Source: Hymenobacter sp. GOD-10R (GTDB lineage: Bacteria > Bacteroidota > Bacteroidia > Cytophagales > Hymenobacteraceae). From it: 64,000 nt of DNA. Shown one piece after another: positions 44,571-53,994 of the stretch. The notes under the pieces are model-generated. The model was not told where the DNA came from. It saw nothing but the letters and a program-made list of their open reading frames with translations, and searched no databases. Location of the stretch: contig NZ_CP141184.1 of the NCBI RefSeq assembly GCF_035609205.1, positions 5,835,001 to 5,899,000 of the forward strand, written 5' to 3'. Position 1 is the stretch's first letter; every line of letters starts with the position of its first letter. The position numbers were made by a program, and so were the translations under genes.

Positions 44571-45194
44571 TTAGTGTTTCGCCGCCGCCCGAACCGACTC
44601 TGGATTTTTTTCTTTCATGCCTTCCAGAAAACACGGCCGGCAGCGCGCCTCATACGAATCAGTTTCTCCGAGCAAAATCTTGTCTTCGGAAGCGGCAATG
44701 CGAAATGAGTACGCCGCCAGCTCGCCACAGCATACGCACACGGCGTGCACCTTCGTCACAAACTCGGCCACGGCCATGAGTGCGGGCATCGGGCCGAAAG
44801 GCTTACCGGTGTAGTCCATATCCAAGCCGGCCACAATTACGCGCGTGCCCCGGTTAGCTAGCTGCGAGCAAACCTCCAACAGGGACTCATCAAAGAACTG
44901 CGCTTCGTCGATGCCAACCACGTCGCAACCACTAGCTAGCAGCAAGATTTCCTGCGCCAGCGCCACAGGCGTCGAACGGATACTGTTGGCGTTGTGCGAC
45001 ACCACATCGAGCTCGTGGTAGCGCTTGTCCAGCGCCGGCTTGAAAATTTCAACGCGTTGGCGCGCGATTTTAGCGCGGTTGAGGCGACGAATCAGTTCTT
45101 CGGTTTTTCCAGAAAACATGGAGCCGCAAACGACTTCAATCCAGCCCCGACGGGGTAGGTCGCGGCTCGTGCCGACGCGAGGTTCTATAAACAC
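44571..45194 (-). CDS. tdk: Thymidine kinase
   Basis: Tdk phosphorylates thymidine for salvage. The P-loop [14 protein letters not shown] is near residue 23, the Walker B DEAQFFDE near residue 97, and the zinc cysteines lie in VCVCCGE and CRPCF toward the C-terminus. I use the GTG at 45194 (reading [16 protein letters not shown]), as relatives start at MFIEP; an ATG at 45269 would translate an intergenic repeat and is less likely. The 207 aa length is normal. It ends 53 bases before porZ. Confidence 0.9.
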   Translation of the reverse strand: MFIEPRVGTSRDLPRRGWIEVVCGSMFSGKTEELIRRLNRAKIARQRVEIFKPALDKRYHELDVVSHNANSIRSTPVALAQEILLLASGCDVVGIDEAQFFDESLLEVCSQLANRGTRVIVAGLDMDYTGKPFGPMPALMAVAEFVTKVHAVCVCCGELAAYSFRIAASEDKILLGETDSYEARCRPCFLEGMKEKNPESVRAAAKH

Positions 45195-45200
45195 AACAAC

Positions 45201-45235
45201 GGGTAACTGAGTGACGGAGTAATTGAGTAACAGCG
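45201..45235. repeat. Half-element of the GTAACTGAGTG family upstream of tdk
   Basis: GGGTAACTGAGTGACGGAGT and the following GAGTAAC resemble the left arms of the elements at 26488 and 42037. No strong complementary right arm is nearby, so this looks like a degraded or partial copy lying just upstream of the tdk start. Confidence 0.45.
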
Positions 45236-45362
45236 AGCCAAGCAGGCCGTTTTTCCTCAACTCTAACAATCGAAATTAGAACTTTATGGTTGGAAGCCGA
45301 CGCATTTTCAACCTAAACAGTGCCGCCGGTTCTTATCGTTCAGGTAGTCAATTAGTCTTCCT

Positions 45363-45686
45363 TTAGTCGCTGTAGCTCACGTGCGGAAGCTTGGTGGCGT
45401 GCGGCACGCGGCCCGTCACGGCCCCTTCGCACAGACGCGCTTGGCAGGTGAGGCGCTCATGAGCCAAGAGACGCCCGGCAGCACGGTAGCGCAATTCGGC
45501 TTCGGTAAGAGGCGTTAACAGATCTAACCCTTCTACTACTTCTAGCCGGCACGTGGTGCAGCGGCCCCGTCCTCCGCAGGCATGCAGCCAATCGTGGCCG
45601 GCCGTTTGTAGCGCGCTCAGCAGTGTGGCGCCCGCAGGTACCGGCAACGCGCCGCTAGCTAGGTTTTCTATCAGTAGAGTGGGCAT
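45363..45686 (-). CDS. [2Fe-2S] ferredoxin
   Basis: The 107 aa protein has the plant-type ferredoxin pattern: ACGGRGRCTTCR (C-x5-C-x2-C, about residue 37) and LTCQARL (fourth Cys, about residue 80). The N-terminal LIENLASGALPVPAGATLLSALQTAG fits the beta-grasp fold. It is a soluble electron carrier. The partner enzyme is not obvious from neighbours. It diverges from the unknown gene at 45722 across a short gap of about 35 bases. Confidence 0.9.
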   Translation of the reverse strand: MPTLLIENLASGALPVPAGATLLSALQTAGHDWLHACGGRGRCTTCRLEVVEGLDLLTPLTEAELRYRAAGRLLAHERLTCQARLCEGAVTGRVPHATKLPHVSYSD

Positions 45687-45721
45687 CTTTCCCTAAATTG
45701 CCAGTTGAACCAGGCTTTCAA

Positions 45722-46891
45722 ATGAACAATAAATATAGCCAGGCAAAGCGCGAACAATACGGCCGCCGCCTTGCCGACCACCTTTGTCAACAATACTTTG
45801 CCGCCCCTGCTATGCCGCCCACGGCGACGCTCGACGGGCCGGCCATTCTGCGCTTTACGCCCATCCGGCAGATTAACCTGTTTGTTGTCCAGCAATTGCT
45901 AGCTCAATGGACCGCCGAAATGGCGCGCCTGCGCAGTCCTTATTTCGATTTTGAGGCTCCTGATGTTCGTCAAGCACTCACGCAGTTCATGAATGTGCTG
46001 TCGCGCCGCATCAAACTCACGCGCACGGCTTTCGAGCCATTGCTCGCCCGTGCCGTTGCCGATACCTTCACCGTCATTACCGATCCGACTACCACTTTCG
46101 ATCTAAAACTGCTTAATGCCCAGCCTTATGCCAGTGTGGAGCAGTTGCGTGACGCGTTGCGCTACCTCGACGTAGAAAAGGCGCTGTACGAAGGCTTCTT
46201 GGATACGCTAACACCAGACAAGCAGCTAGAGCGTCGTATTCTGCTCACGGGCTTTCAGCACTACCAGGAGAGCACCCCCTTGCCCACCGATGCGCTTACG
46301 AAGCTGGTTCAGGAGCTCAACAACCTCCTGCCACTAACCGAAGCCGATTTGCTGGAGGCTAGCCCCGCAGCCCCCGAACCCGTTGCGCCCAAAGTCGACA
46401 AGGCGGAGCCGCAAGTTGTTGCCAAACCGTTAGAAACACCTCCAAAACCAGAGCCTAGCCCTGTAGCAGCCGAAAGCAAACCAGTTGCCCCAGCCCCGGC
46501 CGAAGCTCCCCGGCATCTGATGGTAGAAGCAGCACCGGTTGGCGCTGTTCCGCTCTATGAGAAGCTACGCGCTGAGCGGCCAACGGGCACCTCACTCGGT
46601 GAGACGCTGCGGCCGGAGCGACCTACTGGTACCATCTTAGCTGAAAAAGCCCCTAAGGTTGAATCACTGCGTGAGGCTATTTCCATTAACCAGCGCTTTA
46701 GCTTCATTAATGAGCTGTTTAATGGCGAAAACATGGAATATCACGCGGCCATTCAGCATCTCGACAGCCTGCCTGACGCCGACGCGGCTCGGCGGTATGT
46801 AGCGGATGAGCTAGCGCAGAAACACGGTTGGGTCCGGAAGGAAGAACACGTGAACAAGCTGCTGAAGCTTATTGAGCGAAAGTTCGCTTAA
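45722..46891 (+). CDS. Conserved cytoplasmic protein of unknown function
   Basis: No named family. I start at ATG 45722 (MNNKYSQAKREQYG); a TTG at 45698 is also in frame. The 389 aa product has a helical N-terminal half (residues 1-215) rich in Leu, then a low-complexity Pro/Ala/Glu/Lys linker (about 220-280), two near copies of LRAERPTGTS and LRPERPTGTI, and a C-terminal helical part (FINELFNGENMEYHAAIQHL) with a basic end. No signal or membrane segment is seen. The linker and repeats suggest a scaffold-like or multi-domain protein. The next gene starts 10 bases later, so the two are likely cotranscribed. Confidence 0.75.
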   Translation: MNNKYSQAKREQYGRRLADHLCQQYFAAPAMPPTATLDGPAILRFTPIRQINLFVVQQLLAQWTAEMARLRSPYFDFEAPDVRQALTQFMNVLSRRIKLTRTAFEPLLARAVADTFTVITDPTTTFDLKLLNAQPYASVEQLRDALRYLDVEKALYEGFLDTLTPDKQLERRILLTGFQHYQESTPLPTDALTKLVQELNNLLPLTEADLLEASPAAPEPVAPKVDKAEPQVVAKPLETPPKPEPSPVAAESKPVAPAPAEAPRHLMVEAAPVGAVPLYEKLRAERPTGTSLGETLRPERPTGTILAEKAPKVESLREAISINQRFSFINELFNGENMEYHAAIQHLDSLPDADAARRYVADELAQKHGWVRKEEHVNKLLKLIERKFA

Positions 46892-46900
46892 GTTCGGGGC

Positions 46901-47974
46901 GTGTCTTCTCCTGTCTCTGTCGCTTTTTCGCCTAGCATTCGGTTGCGCTGGCGCCAACTGCTGCTCGTGTACCTGTTCGCGGTGGGCATGATAGCGGGTA
47001 GTGCCTACACCATGTACGTGCACTACGACTTCTCGCACTCCCTCGACACGCGCAGCTACCTAGGTGTGGCCAGGGGCAAATTCAAGGGAAATAGCATCAC
47101 GCGACGTTACCGAGTACTGGTACCCGCCGCTGCTGCTGCCGTAGCGTGGCCTTTGGAGCGCATCTATGCGCGCATTTGGCCGCAGCGGGCGACGAGCGAC
47201 TGGGCGCTGCGCCTAGCTTTCTATGTCGTAAATACCTTGCTACTGGCTGCCGCCGGCTTAGTCATTTTCCAAACGTGCTTACTCTACGGCGCCACGCCGG
47301 CCGCGGCGCTCCTCGGTCTAGTAGCCGTGCTGACAAGCCGTTGGGCCGTGTACCTTGCGGGCTTACCCTTGGTTGATAGCCTGTACATGCTGGTATTTGC
47401 CCTAGGTTTTTACGCCGCTCGTAGCGGCTCAGGCCTAGCTTTAGTAGCCTGCATCTTACTAGGTCCGCACGCCAAAGAATCTTTCATCTTTTTGGCGCCT
47501 TGGCTGCTGCTGTTTGGGCAACGGGCTATGCGCTGGCCTTGGCAAATCCTCTGGCTTGCGGCCTCGGGTATGCTCGTGTATGCCGTTCGCCATTGGGTTG
47601 ACCAACAAGCGGGTACCGAAGCGCAAGCGAGCGTTAAGAATGCCTTCAGCCACTTTGAGAATGTCTCGTACTCTCTTCATCGCCTATTCTCGTTGAAAGG
47701 CGTCGGAGAGATCTTCAGCATCTTTAGTTTCTTTAGCTTGGTGCTCCTGCTTGGGCTGCGCGGCGGTTGGGCGCAGGCACGGCCGTGGTTGCAACCGTTG
47801 GGTTGGGCAAGCGTTGGGCTAGGTCTGGTGGTAGTAATCCACATGCTCTTGTCGAGCGAGCTAGCGCGCATGGGGTACCTGTTTTCGCCGGTCTTTGCGG
47901 TAGCCTTTAGTCTACTTCTGACACGACACCCCACGTTTCGTTGGCTTCAAGGTCAACCGTCCACCAACTTATAG
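46901..47974 (+). CDS. Polytopic membrane protein of unknown function
   Basis: The 357 aa product begins with GTG at 46901 and has eight or nine hydrophobic segments, with loops containing HYDFSHSLDTRSYLGVARG after the first helix and the TRRYRVLVPAAAAAVAW block. An early Asp-rich loop after helix 1 and the polytopic layout are reminiscent of GT-C-type glycosyltransferases, but no catalytic motif is certain. Its start 10 bases after the previous stop suggests an operon with the unknown soluble protein. It converges on rodA. Confidence 0.6.
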   Translation: MSSPVSVAFSPSIRLRWRQLLLVYLFAVGMIAGSAYTMYVHYDFSHSLDTRSYLGVARGKFKGNSITRRYRVLVPAAAAAVAWPLERIYARIWPQRATSDWALRLAFYVVNTLLLAAAGLVIFQTCLLYGATPAAALLGLVAVLTSRWAVYLAGLPLVDSLYMLVFALGFYAARSGSGLALVACILLGPHAKESFIFLAPWLLLFGQRAMRWPWQILWLAASGMLVYAVRHWVDQQAGTEAQASVKNAFSHFENVSYSLHRLFSLKGVGEIFSIFSFFSLVLLLGLRGGWAQARPWLQPLGWASVGLGLVVVIHMLLSSELARMGYLFSPVFAVAFSLLLTRHPTFRWLQGQPSTNL

Positions 47975-47982
47975 AGCAGCGC

Positions 47983-49275
47983 TTATCGCACCAGATCCTG
48001 CTTACGGTACGCGTCGATAGCGAGCAGAATAAACAAGAGCGTGGTGAAAGACCACAGCGACGACCCCCCGTAGCTGAAGAAAGGCAGCGGAATACCCACT
48101 ACGGGTGCCAGCCCGATCGTCATGCCGATGTTGACGGCAAAGTGGAAAAAGATGATGCTGGCCACACAGTACCCATAGGTGCGGCCGAACACAGATTTCT
48201 GGCGCTCGGCTACGTACAGCACGCGGGCAAGCAGCGTCATAAACAGAATAATGACGACGAGGCTGCCAACCCAGCCCCACTCCTCCCCTACGGTGCAGAA
48301 GATAAAATCAGTGCTTTGCTCGGGCACGAAGTCGAACTTGGTTTGGGTGCCTTCCAGAAAGCCTTTCCCAACTAGCCCACCCGAGCCGATAGCAATCTTG
48401 GACTGCGTAACGTTCCAACCCACCCCTAGCGGGTCAGCCGAAGGGTTAATCAGAACCTCAATCCGCTTGCGCTGATGGGGCTGTAATACGTTGTTGAAGA
48501 AGAAATCTACTCCAAACACCATCGCCACCACAATGCCCCACACGCTGAGCGCCAGCGGCAGATGATGACGCAACACCCGCGAGTTGAACAAGAATGCTAG
48601 CCCTAGCATTACGGTGAAAGCACCCACCAACCATAGTTTCGGTATCAGCAGCGCAAGAATTAGAATAGCACCCGCGGCCGCTAGCACAATCAGAATCAGG
48701 GGCGACATTCCTTCACGGAAGTAAGCGAGCAGGAAGGCGCCAAATACCAGCGCCTGCCCCGTTTCGTTGGAAGCAATGATGAGTAGCGGCGGCAGCAGTG
48801 TAAGCCCGGCCAGCACCAGATGGTCGCGCCAATTTTGATGCCGCAGGTTGGTACTTGCCATAAAGCGCGATACCGCCAGCGCCGTCGTAAATTTCGCGAA
48901 TTCAGCGGGTTGTAAGCGCACCGGACCTAGCTCCAGCCACGAGCGAGAACCGGCAATAGGTCGGGCAATCACCAACGTGATGAGCAGCAGCAAAATCATA
49001 CCCCCGTAGAGGCCAAAAGCAAAGGTGTCGTAGGCCTTGTAATCGATGACCACTAGCACCACAATAAGCACAACGGCCGTCCCGATCCACATGATCTGCT
49101 TGAACCAGTTGAACTGCATCAGCTCGCCAAAGCTCAGGCTGAAGGCGTTGGAAGGAGCGTCAGGAGAATAGCTAGCCGCGTACACATTCAGCCAACCGAG
49201 GAACACCATCAGGAAATATATTCCAACGGTAATCCAATCGATACTGCGGCTGTAGCGCGCTGGGGAGGAGGGCAT
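47983..49275 (-). CDS. rodA: Rod-shape SEDS peptidoglycan polymerase RodA
   Basis: RodA is the SEDS-family glycosyltransferase of the elongasome. The 430 aa sequence has about ten helices and the conserved SRSWLELGPVRLQPAEFAKF block (about residue 115), the NVTQSKIAIGSGGLVGKGFL periplasmic loop (about residue 290), with Asp-containing NPSADPLGVG just ahead, and FFSYGGSSLWSFTTLLFILLA near the C-terminus. It lies downstream of mrdA in the mre cluster. The gap of about 140 bases to mrdA holds no obvious terminator. Confidence 0.95.
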   Translation of the reverse strand: MPSSPARYSRSIDWITVGIYFLMVFLGWLNVYAASYSPDAPSNAFSLSFGELMQFNWFKQIMWIGTAVVLIVVLVVIDYKAYDTFAFGLYGGMILLLLITLVIARPIAGSRSWLELGPVRLQPAEFAKFTTALAVSRFMASTNLRHQNWRDHLVLAGLTLLPPLLIIASNETGQALVFGAFLLAYFREGMSPLILIVLAAAGAILILALLIPKLWLVGAFTVMLGLAFLFNSRVLRHHLPLALSVWGIVVAMVFGVDFFFNNVLQPHQRKRIEVLINPSADPLGVGWNVTQSKIAIGSGGLVGKGFLEGTQTKFDFVPEQSTDFIFCTVGEEWGWVGSLVVIILFMTLLARVLYVAERQKSVFGRTYGYCVASIIFFHFAVNIGMTIGLAPVVGIPLPFFSYGGSSLWSFTTLLFILLAIDAYRKQDLVR

Positions 49276-49418
49276 TGAAGGTAAATTGTAGCTGGTTGGA
49301 AGAAGCTAGTTAAACCCCTGAGCTTACCTAACTTCTCACAGAAACGATAGCAAAGTGGTACTGCAAAACGCGGCAGCCACCTTTCAGCAAGCGCAGCCGT
49401 GCTGGCATGAGCTGTAGA

Positions 49419-51254
49419 TCAATGGTGACGCGAGACAAACCGGTCGGCGCTGCCGGGCAGCCACTCCTCCCATTTCTTACGAACGACTTTGCCGCGCAAG
49501 TATTTCTCGATCATAAGCGAAGCTAGCGGCGCCGCTGAGTTGCCCCCGAAGCCAGCATTCTCAATGAACACCGCAATGGCGATTTTGGGATCCTCGATTG
49601 GAGCAAAGGCGGCAAACGTGGCGTGGTCGGCCCCGTGGGGGTTTTGTACAGTTCCCGTTTTGCCCGCCATAGAAATACCGAACTGGGCTAAGCTCGCATA
49701 GTTGCCCGTGCCGCCGCGGCCATCCACTACTTGCTGCATCCCCGGAATAATAGCCTCAAAATGCTGTGGCGCCACAGTCGTGTAGTGGCGCTTCTGATAT
49801 TCTGGCAAAGGCCCACCATTGCCGATACCACGCACAAAATGCGGCGTATAGTAGTAGCCCCGGTTGGCAATGGTAGCTAGCACGTTCGCCATCTGCATCG
49901 TCGTCACGCCCATTTCTCCCTGCCCAATCGACAGCGAGTAAATAGTGCGAAAGTTCCAGCCGTGGTGTCCGTATAGCTTATCGTAGAACTCGGGCTTCGG
50001 AATGCGCCCTTTGGTTTCGGAGCCCATGTCCACTCCTAGCTTATCGCCTAGGCCGAAAGACATTACTTGACGACGCCATTCAGCCAGCCCCAAGCGAACG
50101 TCCTCCCGGGCATTGCGCGACCGACCCCGCATGACCGCGGTCCGCATTACCTGATAGAAATAAGGATTGCAGCTGTTCTTGATGGCAATACTCACATTGC
50201 TCGGATACTCGTGGCGGTGCGTGCACCTCACCAGGCTCCAGTTGCAGGGAAAACCAGTCGACGGTGACACGGTGCCCATTTGCAAAGCAACCAGTTCATT
50301 AACGAGCTTAAATACCGAACCCGGAGGCTGTGGTGCTCCGAGCGGACGATTATACAGCGGCCGCTCCTTCTGATTGAGCAGGTCCATGTACCGGTTGCCC
50401 ATACCTTTCCCGGTTAGCACTGCTGGGTCGTAGGCAGGCGCCGAAACGGCCGCTAGGATCTCGCCGGTCTTGGGGTCGATGGCTACAACTGAGCCCCGCT
50501 TACCGGCCATCAGCATCTCACCGTATTGCTGCAGATCGATGTCGATGCTGGTATGCAGGTCCTGGCCGGCCACGGAGAGCGTATCGAACTCTCCACCACG
50601 GAAAGCGCCTTTTTCAATGCCGCGCACGTTGACCATGCGGTATTTCACGCCGCGCCGTCCCATGAGTTGCTGCTCGTAGAACGACTCTAGGCCACTGCGC
50701 CCCAAAAACTCATTGGGCTGGTACTTAGCATACTTCGGGATTTCCATCAGCGCTGGCGTGATGGTACCTACGTAGCCGAGCGTATGAGCTAGGTTCTGGG
50801 TAGCATAGGCGCGCGCCATCCGAGCCTGAATGCTGAAGCCCGGAAAATCAATTAAGTTATCCTGAATAGCAGCTAGCTCCGGCGTACTTAGGTTTTGCAC
50901 CAGCGGCGAAGCTTTAACGCGTGAAAATGCTTTGGCGGCTTTCAAGCCTTCCCGCACTTCTTCCACCGTCATTTGCATCACTTGACAAAAGCGAGCGGTA
51001 TCGAGACGCTTCACTTCACGCGGCACCACCATCAGGTCGTACACCGGCGTATTTTGGACCAGCAGCTTGTGGTTGCGGTCATAAATCAGGCCTCGGTAGG
51101 GCGTCTGCACAATGCGCTGTAAGGTGTTGCGGTCGGCTGCTAGCTTATAGCTGCCATCGAGCACCTGAATGTAGAAAAGACGTGCCCCAAACACCATCGC
51201 CACCACCAGGAAGATGGCTTGCACTACGTATTTGCGTCCTTCAAGGTATTGCAA
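49419..51254 (-). CDS. mrdA: Penicillin-binding protein 2
   Basis: PBP2 is the transpeptidase partner of RodA in lateral wall synthesis. At 611 aa it has an N-terminal membrane anchor (residues 10-30), a dimerisation region with FLGRSGLESFYEQQLMGRRG (about 185) and a C-terminal transpeptidase with PPGSVFKLVNE (active Ser, about 310), KNSCNPYFYQ (SxN, about 363) and AGKTGTVQNPHGAD (KTG, about 530). All three catalytic motifs are intact. It is followed by rodA and preceded by mreD with a 130-base gap. Confidence 0.95.
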   Translation of the reverse strand: MQYLEGRKYVVQAIFLVVAMVFGARLFYIQVLDGSYKLAADRNTLQRIVQTPYRGLIYDRNHKLLVQNTPVYDLMVVPREVKRLDTARFCQVMQMTVEEVREGLKAAKAFSRVKASPLVQNLSTPELAAIQDNLIDFPGFSIQARMARAYATQNLAHTLGYVGTITPALMEIPKYAKYQPNEFLGRSGLESFYEQQLMGRRGVKYRMVNVRGIEKGAFRGGEFDTLSVAGQDLHTSIDIDLQQYGEMLMAGKRGSVVAIDPKTGEILAAVSAPAYDPAVLTGKGMGNRYMDLLNQKERPLYNRPLGAPQPPGSVFKLVNELVALQMGTVSPSTGFPCNWSLVRCTHRHEYPSNVSIAIKNSCNPYFYQVMRTAVMRGRSRNAREDVRLGLAEWRRQVMSFGLGDKLGVDMGSETKGRIPKPEFYDKLYGHHGWNFRTIYSLSIGQGEMGVTTMQMANVLATIANRGYYYTPHFVRGIGNGGPLPEYQKRHYTTVAPQHFEAIIPGMQQVVDGRGGTGNYASLAQFGISMAGKTGTVQNPHGADHATFAAFAPIEDPKIAIAVFIENAGFGGNSAAPLASLMIEKYLRGKVVRKKWEEWLPGSADRFVSRHH

Positions 51255-51385
51255 AGCGACTAAAACAAGAGGTAAACTACTGCCGACTCACCGGCCGGAT
51301 TTGCAAAGATAACAGGTACCTCGTTGCTAAGTAATGATCTTGCGCAAGTTTCTCCTTACTAACGTACTAGCGGCAAACTCATTGC

Positions 51386-51913
51386 CTACCGTCCGCTCCG
51401 TTTGTTGGGGAAGAAAAGCAGCTGCACGATGAGCAGCGTTAGGCTTGTGAACAGCGTGCTCACGACAATCTTACCTAGCGTGAGCCCGATCACCCGGAAG
51501 CTACCTAGCTCTAGGAGGAAGAAAGTAGCATGGTGCAATACGACTAGTAAACTGAGGTAGACAATAAACCATTGCCAGCCCATCTGGTGGATATTGACCG
51601 AGTCAGAAGAATCATAGCCGTCGCGCGGTGTGAGCAAGCGCAGCACCCAGGGTCGTAAATACCCCAGCAGCACCGCCGATGCCGCATGCACTCCACCTGT
51701 ATCATAAAAAATATCAATTGACCATCCTAACACAAAGCTCAACAAGAGCTGCAGCACGATAGGCGTGCTGATAGGTAAGAACAGTAAGAAACCTAGGTAG
51801 AAAAAGCACCACCCTAGGTCGAAGAGCACCAGCTTGCTGACAAACAGCACATGTACGCCCACGTACAAAGCGAAGCGCAGCAACTGAACAATGATGGCAC
51901 CTACTCCCCTCAT
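51386..51913 (-). CDS. mreD: Rod shape-determining protein MreD
   Basis: MreD is a small membrane protein of the elongasome. The 175 aa product has about five helices, including SFVLGWSIDIFYDTGGVHAA, the conserved feature of the family. The start codon overlaps the mreC stop by four bases, indicating coupled translation. The family is weakly conserved, so assignment rests on context plus the hydrophobic pattern. Confidence 0.88.
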   Translation of the reverse strand: MRGVGAIIVQLLRFALYVGVHVLFVSKLVLFDLGWCFFYLGFLLFLPISTPIVLQLLLSFVLGWSIDIFYDTGGVHAASAVLLGYLRPWVLRLLTPRDGYDSSDSVNIHQMGWQWFIVYLSLLVVLHHATFFLLELGSFRVIGLTLGKIVVSTLFTSLTLLIVQLLFFPNKRSGR

Positions 51914-52815
51914 GGCTGGTCGTCTGCTGTAGGCTTTTTGCCAGCGCGCATTTCTACCGTGTCACGCTCGGCCTTGTGCCGGTTGCTGACCACGTACACG
52001 TACGTCAGGTTAGAGAAATTAACGGCTAGCTTCACCCGCACCGTCCAGAAGTTTTTGTCGGGTTCTTTCACAAACGAGTCGATGGTCCCGATCAGGATTC
52101 CCTCCGGAAAAACAGCGTTGTACCCTGATGTCAAAATTGTATCGCCGCGTACTAGCGTATTCTGCCGCGGAATCTGATCTAGCAAAGCATGCGTGGGGTC
52201 ATCTCCTAGCCATTTGATGCTTCCGAAGGTACCATCGCGCTGAATGCGCGCCGAAATAGCTGTTTTGGAGTGCAATACTGAAGTAGCCGTAGCGTAGTGC
52301 TCGCTCACCGATTTTACCCGACCTACTACCCCAGCTGCCGCCAACACGCCCATGCCTGGCTGCACACCTTCGTTGGAGCCTACGTTAAGCGTGATGTAGT
52401 TATCGACGCGGTGCAGCTCGTTATTGAGCACACGGGCCGGAATCAGCAAGTACTCGGGGTCAGAAACGGGCAGCTGCCGCAAACCTAGCAGTACCGAGTC
52501 ACGGCGTCCAGGCCGCAAAGGAGGCGCAGCGCTTAAGCTATCCGGTTGACGTCCGGCTAGGTCAGAACGGTAAAGCTGTTGGCGCAAGGTCGCGTTTTCG
52601 GCAACTAAGCCTCGGTTCACTTCTACCAAACGAAAATAATCGTAGATCCGCGTACGAGCTTCTAGCACTCGTCCCGCGTAGGCATTAGCGGAGTTGAAAA
52701 ACGCCGCTCGCTGATACGAGCTGTTCTTGATCAGCAAATACAAACTAAACACCTCCAGCAGCCCGAACACCAGAATGCCCCGGTAGCGGAAAAGGAAGGC
52801 GAAAAGATTGCGCAA
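51910..52815 (-). CDS. mreC: Rod shape-determining protein MreC
   Basis: MreC links MreB to the wall synthesis enzymes in the periplasm. The 301 aa protein has an N-terminal anchor (GILVFGLLEVFSLYLLI, about residues 13-30), a coiled coil (about 55-85) and the beta-domain with NYITLNVGSNEGVQPGMGVLA (about 137), VVGRVKSVSEHYA (about 162) and LTSGYNAVFPEGILIGTID (about 230). It follows mreB after about 100 bases that hold a long palindrome, and overlaps mreD. Confidence 0.93.
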   Translation of the reverse strand: MRNLFAFLFRYRGILVFGLLEVFSLYLLIKNSSYQRAAFFNSANAYAGRVLEARTRIYDYFRLVEVNRGLVAENATLRQQLYRSDLAGRQPDSLSAAPPLRPGRRDSVLLGLRQLPVSDPEYLLIPARVLNNELHRVDNYITLNVGSNEGVQPGMGVLAAAGVVGRVKSVSEHYATATSVLHSKTAISARIQRDGTFGSIKWLGDDPTHALLDQIPRQNTLVRGDTILTSGYNAVFPEGILIGTIDSFVKEPDKNFWTVRVKLAVNFSNLTYVYVVSNRHKAERDTVEMRAGKKPTADDQP

Positions 52816-52832
52816 GGCGGTAGGTTAAATTA

Positions 52833-52905
52833 TTAAATGGCTGGATGGTTAAATGGTTACAGTCGGCGCAGAGGCGACTATCCATTTAACCATCCAGCCA
52901 TTTAA
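52833..52905. repeat. Perfect 24-base inverted repeat between mreB and mreC
   Basis: The arms at 52833-52856 and 52882-52905 are exact complements over 24 bases. Each arm contains TTAAATGG twice, separated by CTGGATGG. The 25-base loop carries a small inner stem AGTCG/CGACT. No T-tract follows. It lies inside the mre operon. Confidence 0.85.
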
Positions 52906-52914
52906 CGACAGAAA

Positions 52915-53940
52915 TTACGTTAAAAGTACTCCCCGGAAGCCATCTAGGTTCTTGATAGTAGCTCCCGTGCCGCGCACTACTGCCCGCAATGGGTCTTCGG
53001 CGATGTGAATGGTCAGCTTAGTTTTAGCCGCCAAACGCTTGTCGAGGCCTCGGAGCAAAGCCCCTCCCCCGGTTAGGTGAATACCATTGTCGTAGATATC
53101 AGCCGACAACTCGGGTGGGCTGATTTCTAGCGCCTTCAACACAGCCTCTTCGATTTTTGCTACCGATTTGTCGAGGGCAATAGCAATTTCGGAGGAAGTT
53201 ACTTTGATGACTTTCGGGATACCCGTCATCAGGTCACGGCCCCGAATTTCGTAGTCGGCGGGTGGGTTATCTAGCTCGGTAAGAGCAGCACCTACCTCGA
53301 TCTTGATCTTCTCGGCCGAACGCTCTCCAATCAGCAGGTTGTGCTGCCGACGCATGTAGTCCAGAATATCCTGGTTGAATACGTCGCCGGCCGTTTTAAT
53401 AGACTGATCGCAGACGATACCCGATAGGGCGATAACAGCAATTTCGGTAGTTCCCCCTCCGATGTCGATGATCATAGAACCGACCGGCTGCTCTACGTCA
53501 ATGCCGATGCCGATAGCCGCCGCCATTGGCTCCTGAATCATCCACACCTCTTTGGCGCCGGCGTGTTCAGCGGAGTCACGGACAGCACGTTTCTCTACTT
53601 CCGTAATCCCGGAAGGAATGCAGATCACCATACGGTGCGAAGGCTGAAACAAGCGGCGACGCGTGTCAATCATCTTGATCAAGCCCTTGATCATTTCCTC
53701 CGCCGCGTGGAAGTCGGCGATTACCCCATCTTTCAGGGGGCGAATGGTTTTAATATTATCGTGGGTCTTCTCGTGCATTTGCTGCGCTTGCCGGCCCACG
53801 GCAATTACTTTATTGGTCGTTCGGTCTTTGGCAATAATGCTGGGCTCATCTACTACGATTTTGTCGTTGTGGATGATGAGCGTGTTGGCCGTGCCTAGGT
53901 CAATAGCAATGTCGCTCGTAAGAAAGTTGAAGAAGCCCAT
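52915..53940 (-). CDS. mreB: Rod shape-determining protein MreB
   Basis: MreB is the bacterial actin that organises wall elongation. I choose ATG 53940 (MGFFNFLTSDIAIDLGTANT), 341 aa; the ORF extends upstream to 53997 without similarity. Actin-fold motifs are seen: IAIDLGTANTLI (phosphate 1, about residue 10), GSMIIDIGGGTTEIAVI (phosphate 2, about 155) and GIHLTGGGALLRGLDKRLA (adenosine, about 285). It is the first gene of the mreB-C-D-mrdA-rodA cluster. Confidence 0.96.
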   Translation of the reverse strand: MGFFNFLTSDIAIDLGTANTLIIHNDKIVVDEPSIIAKDRTTNKVIAVGRQAQQMHEKTHDNIKTIRPLKDGVIADFHAAEEMIKGLIKMIDTRRRLFQPSHRMVICIPSGITEVEKRAVRDSAEHAGAKEVWMIQEPMAAAIGIGIDVEQPVGSMIIDIGGGTTEIAVIALSGIVCDQSIKTAGDVFNQDILDYMRRQHNLLIGERSAEKIKIEVGAALTELDNPPADYEIRGRDLMTGIPKVIKVTSSEIAIALDKSVAKIEEAVLKALEISPPELSADIYDNGIHLTGGGALLRGLDKRLAAKTKLTIHIAEDPLRAVVRGTGATIKNLDGFRGVLLT

Positions 53941-53994
53941 TAGGTAGCGGCAATTAAAAGAGAATGGGCGATTTGCGCCCTGGCAAAGTGGGCG

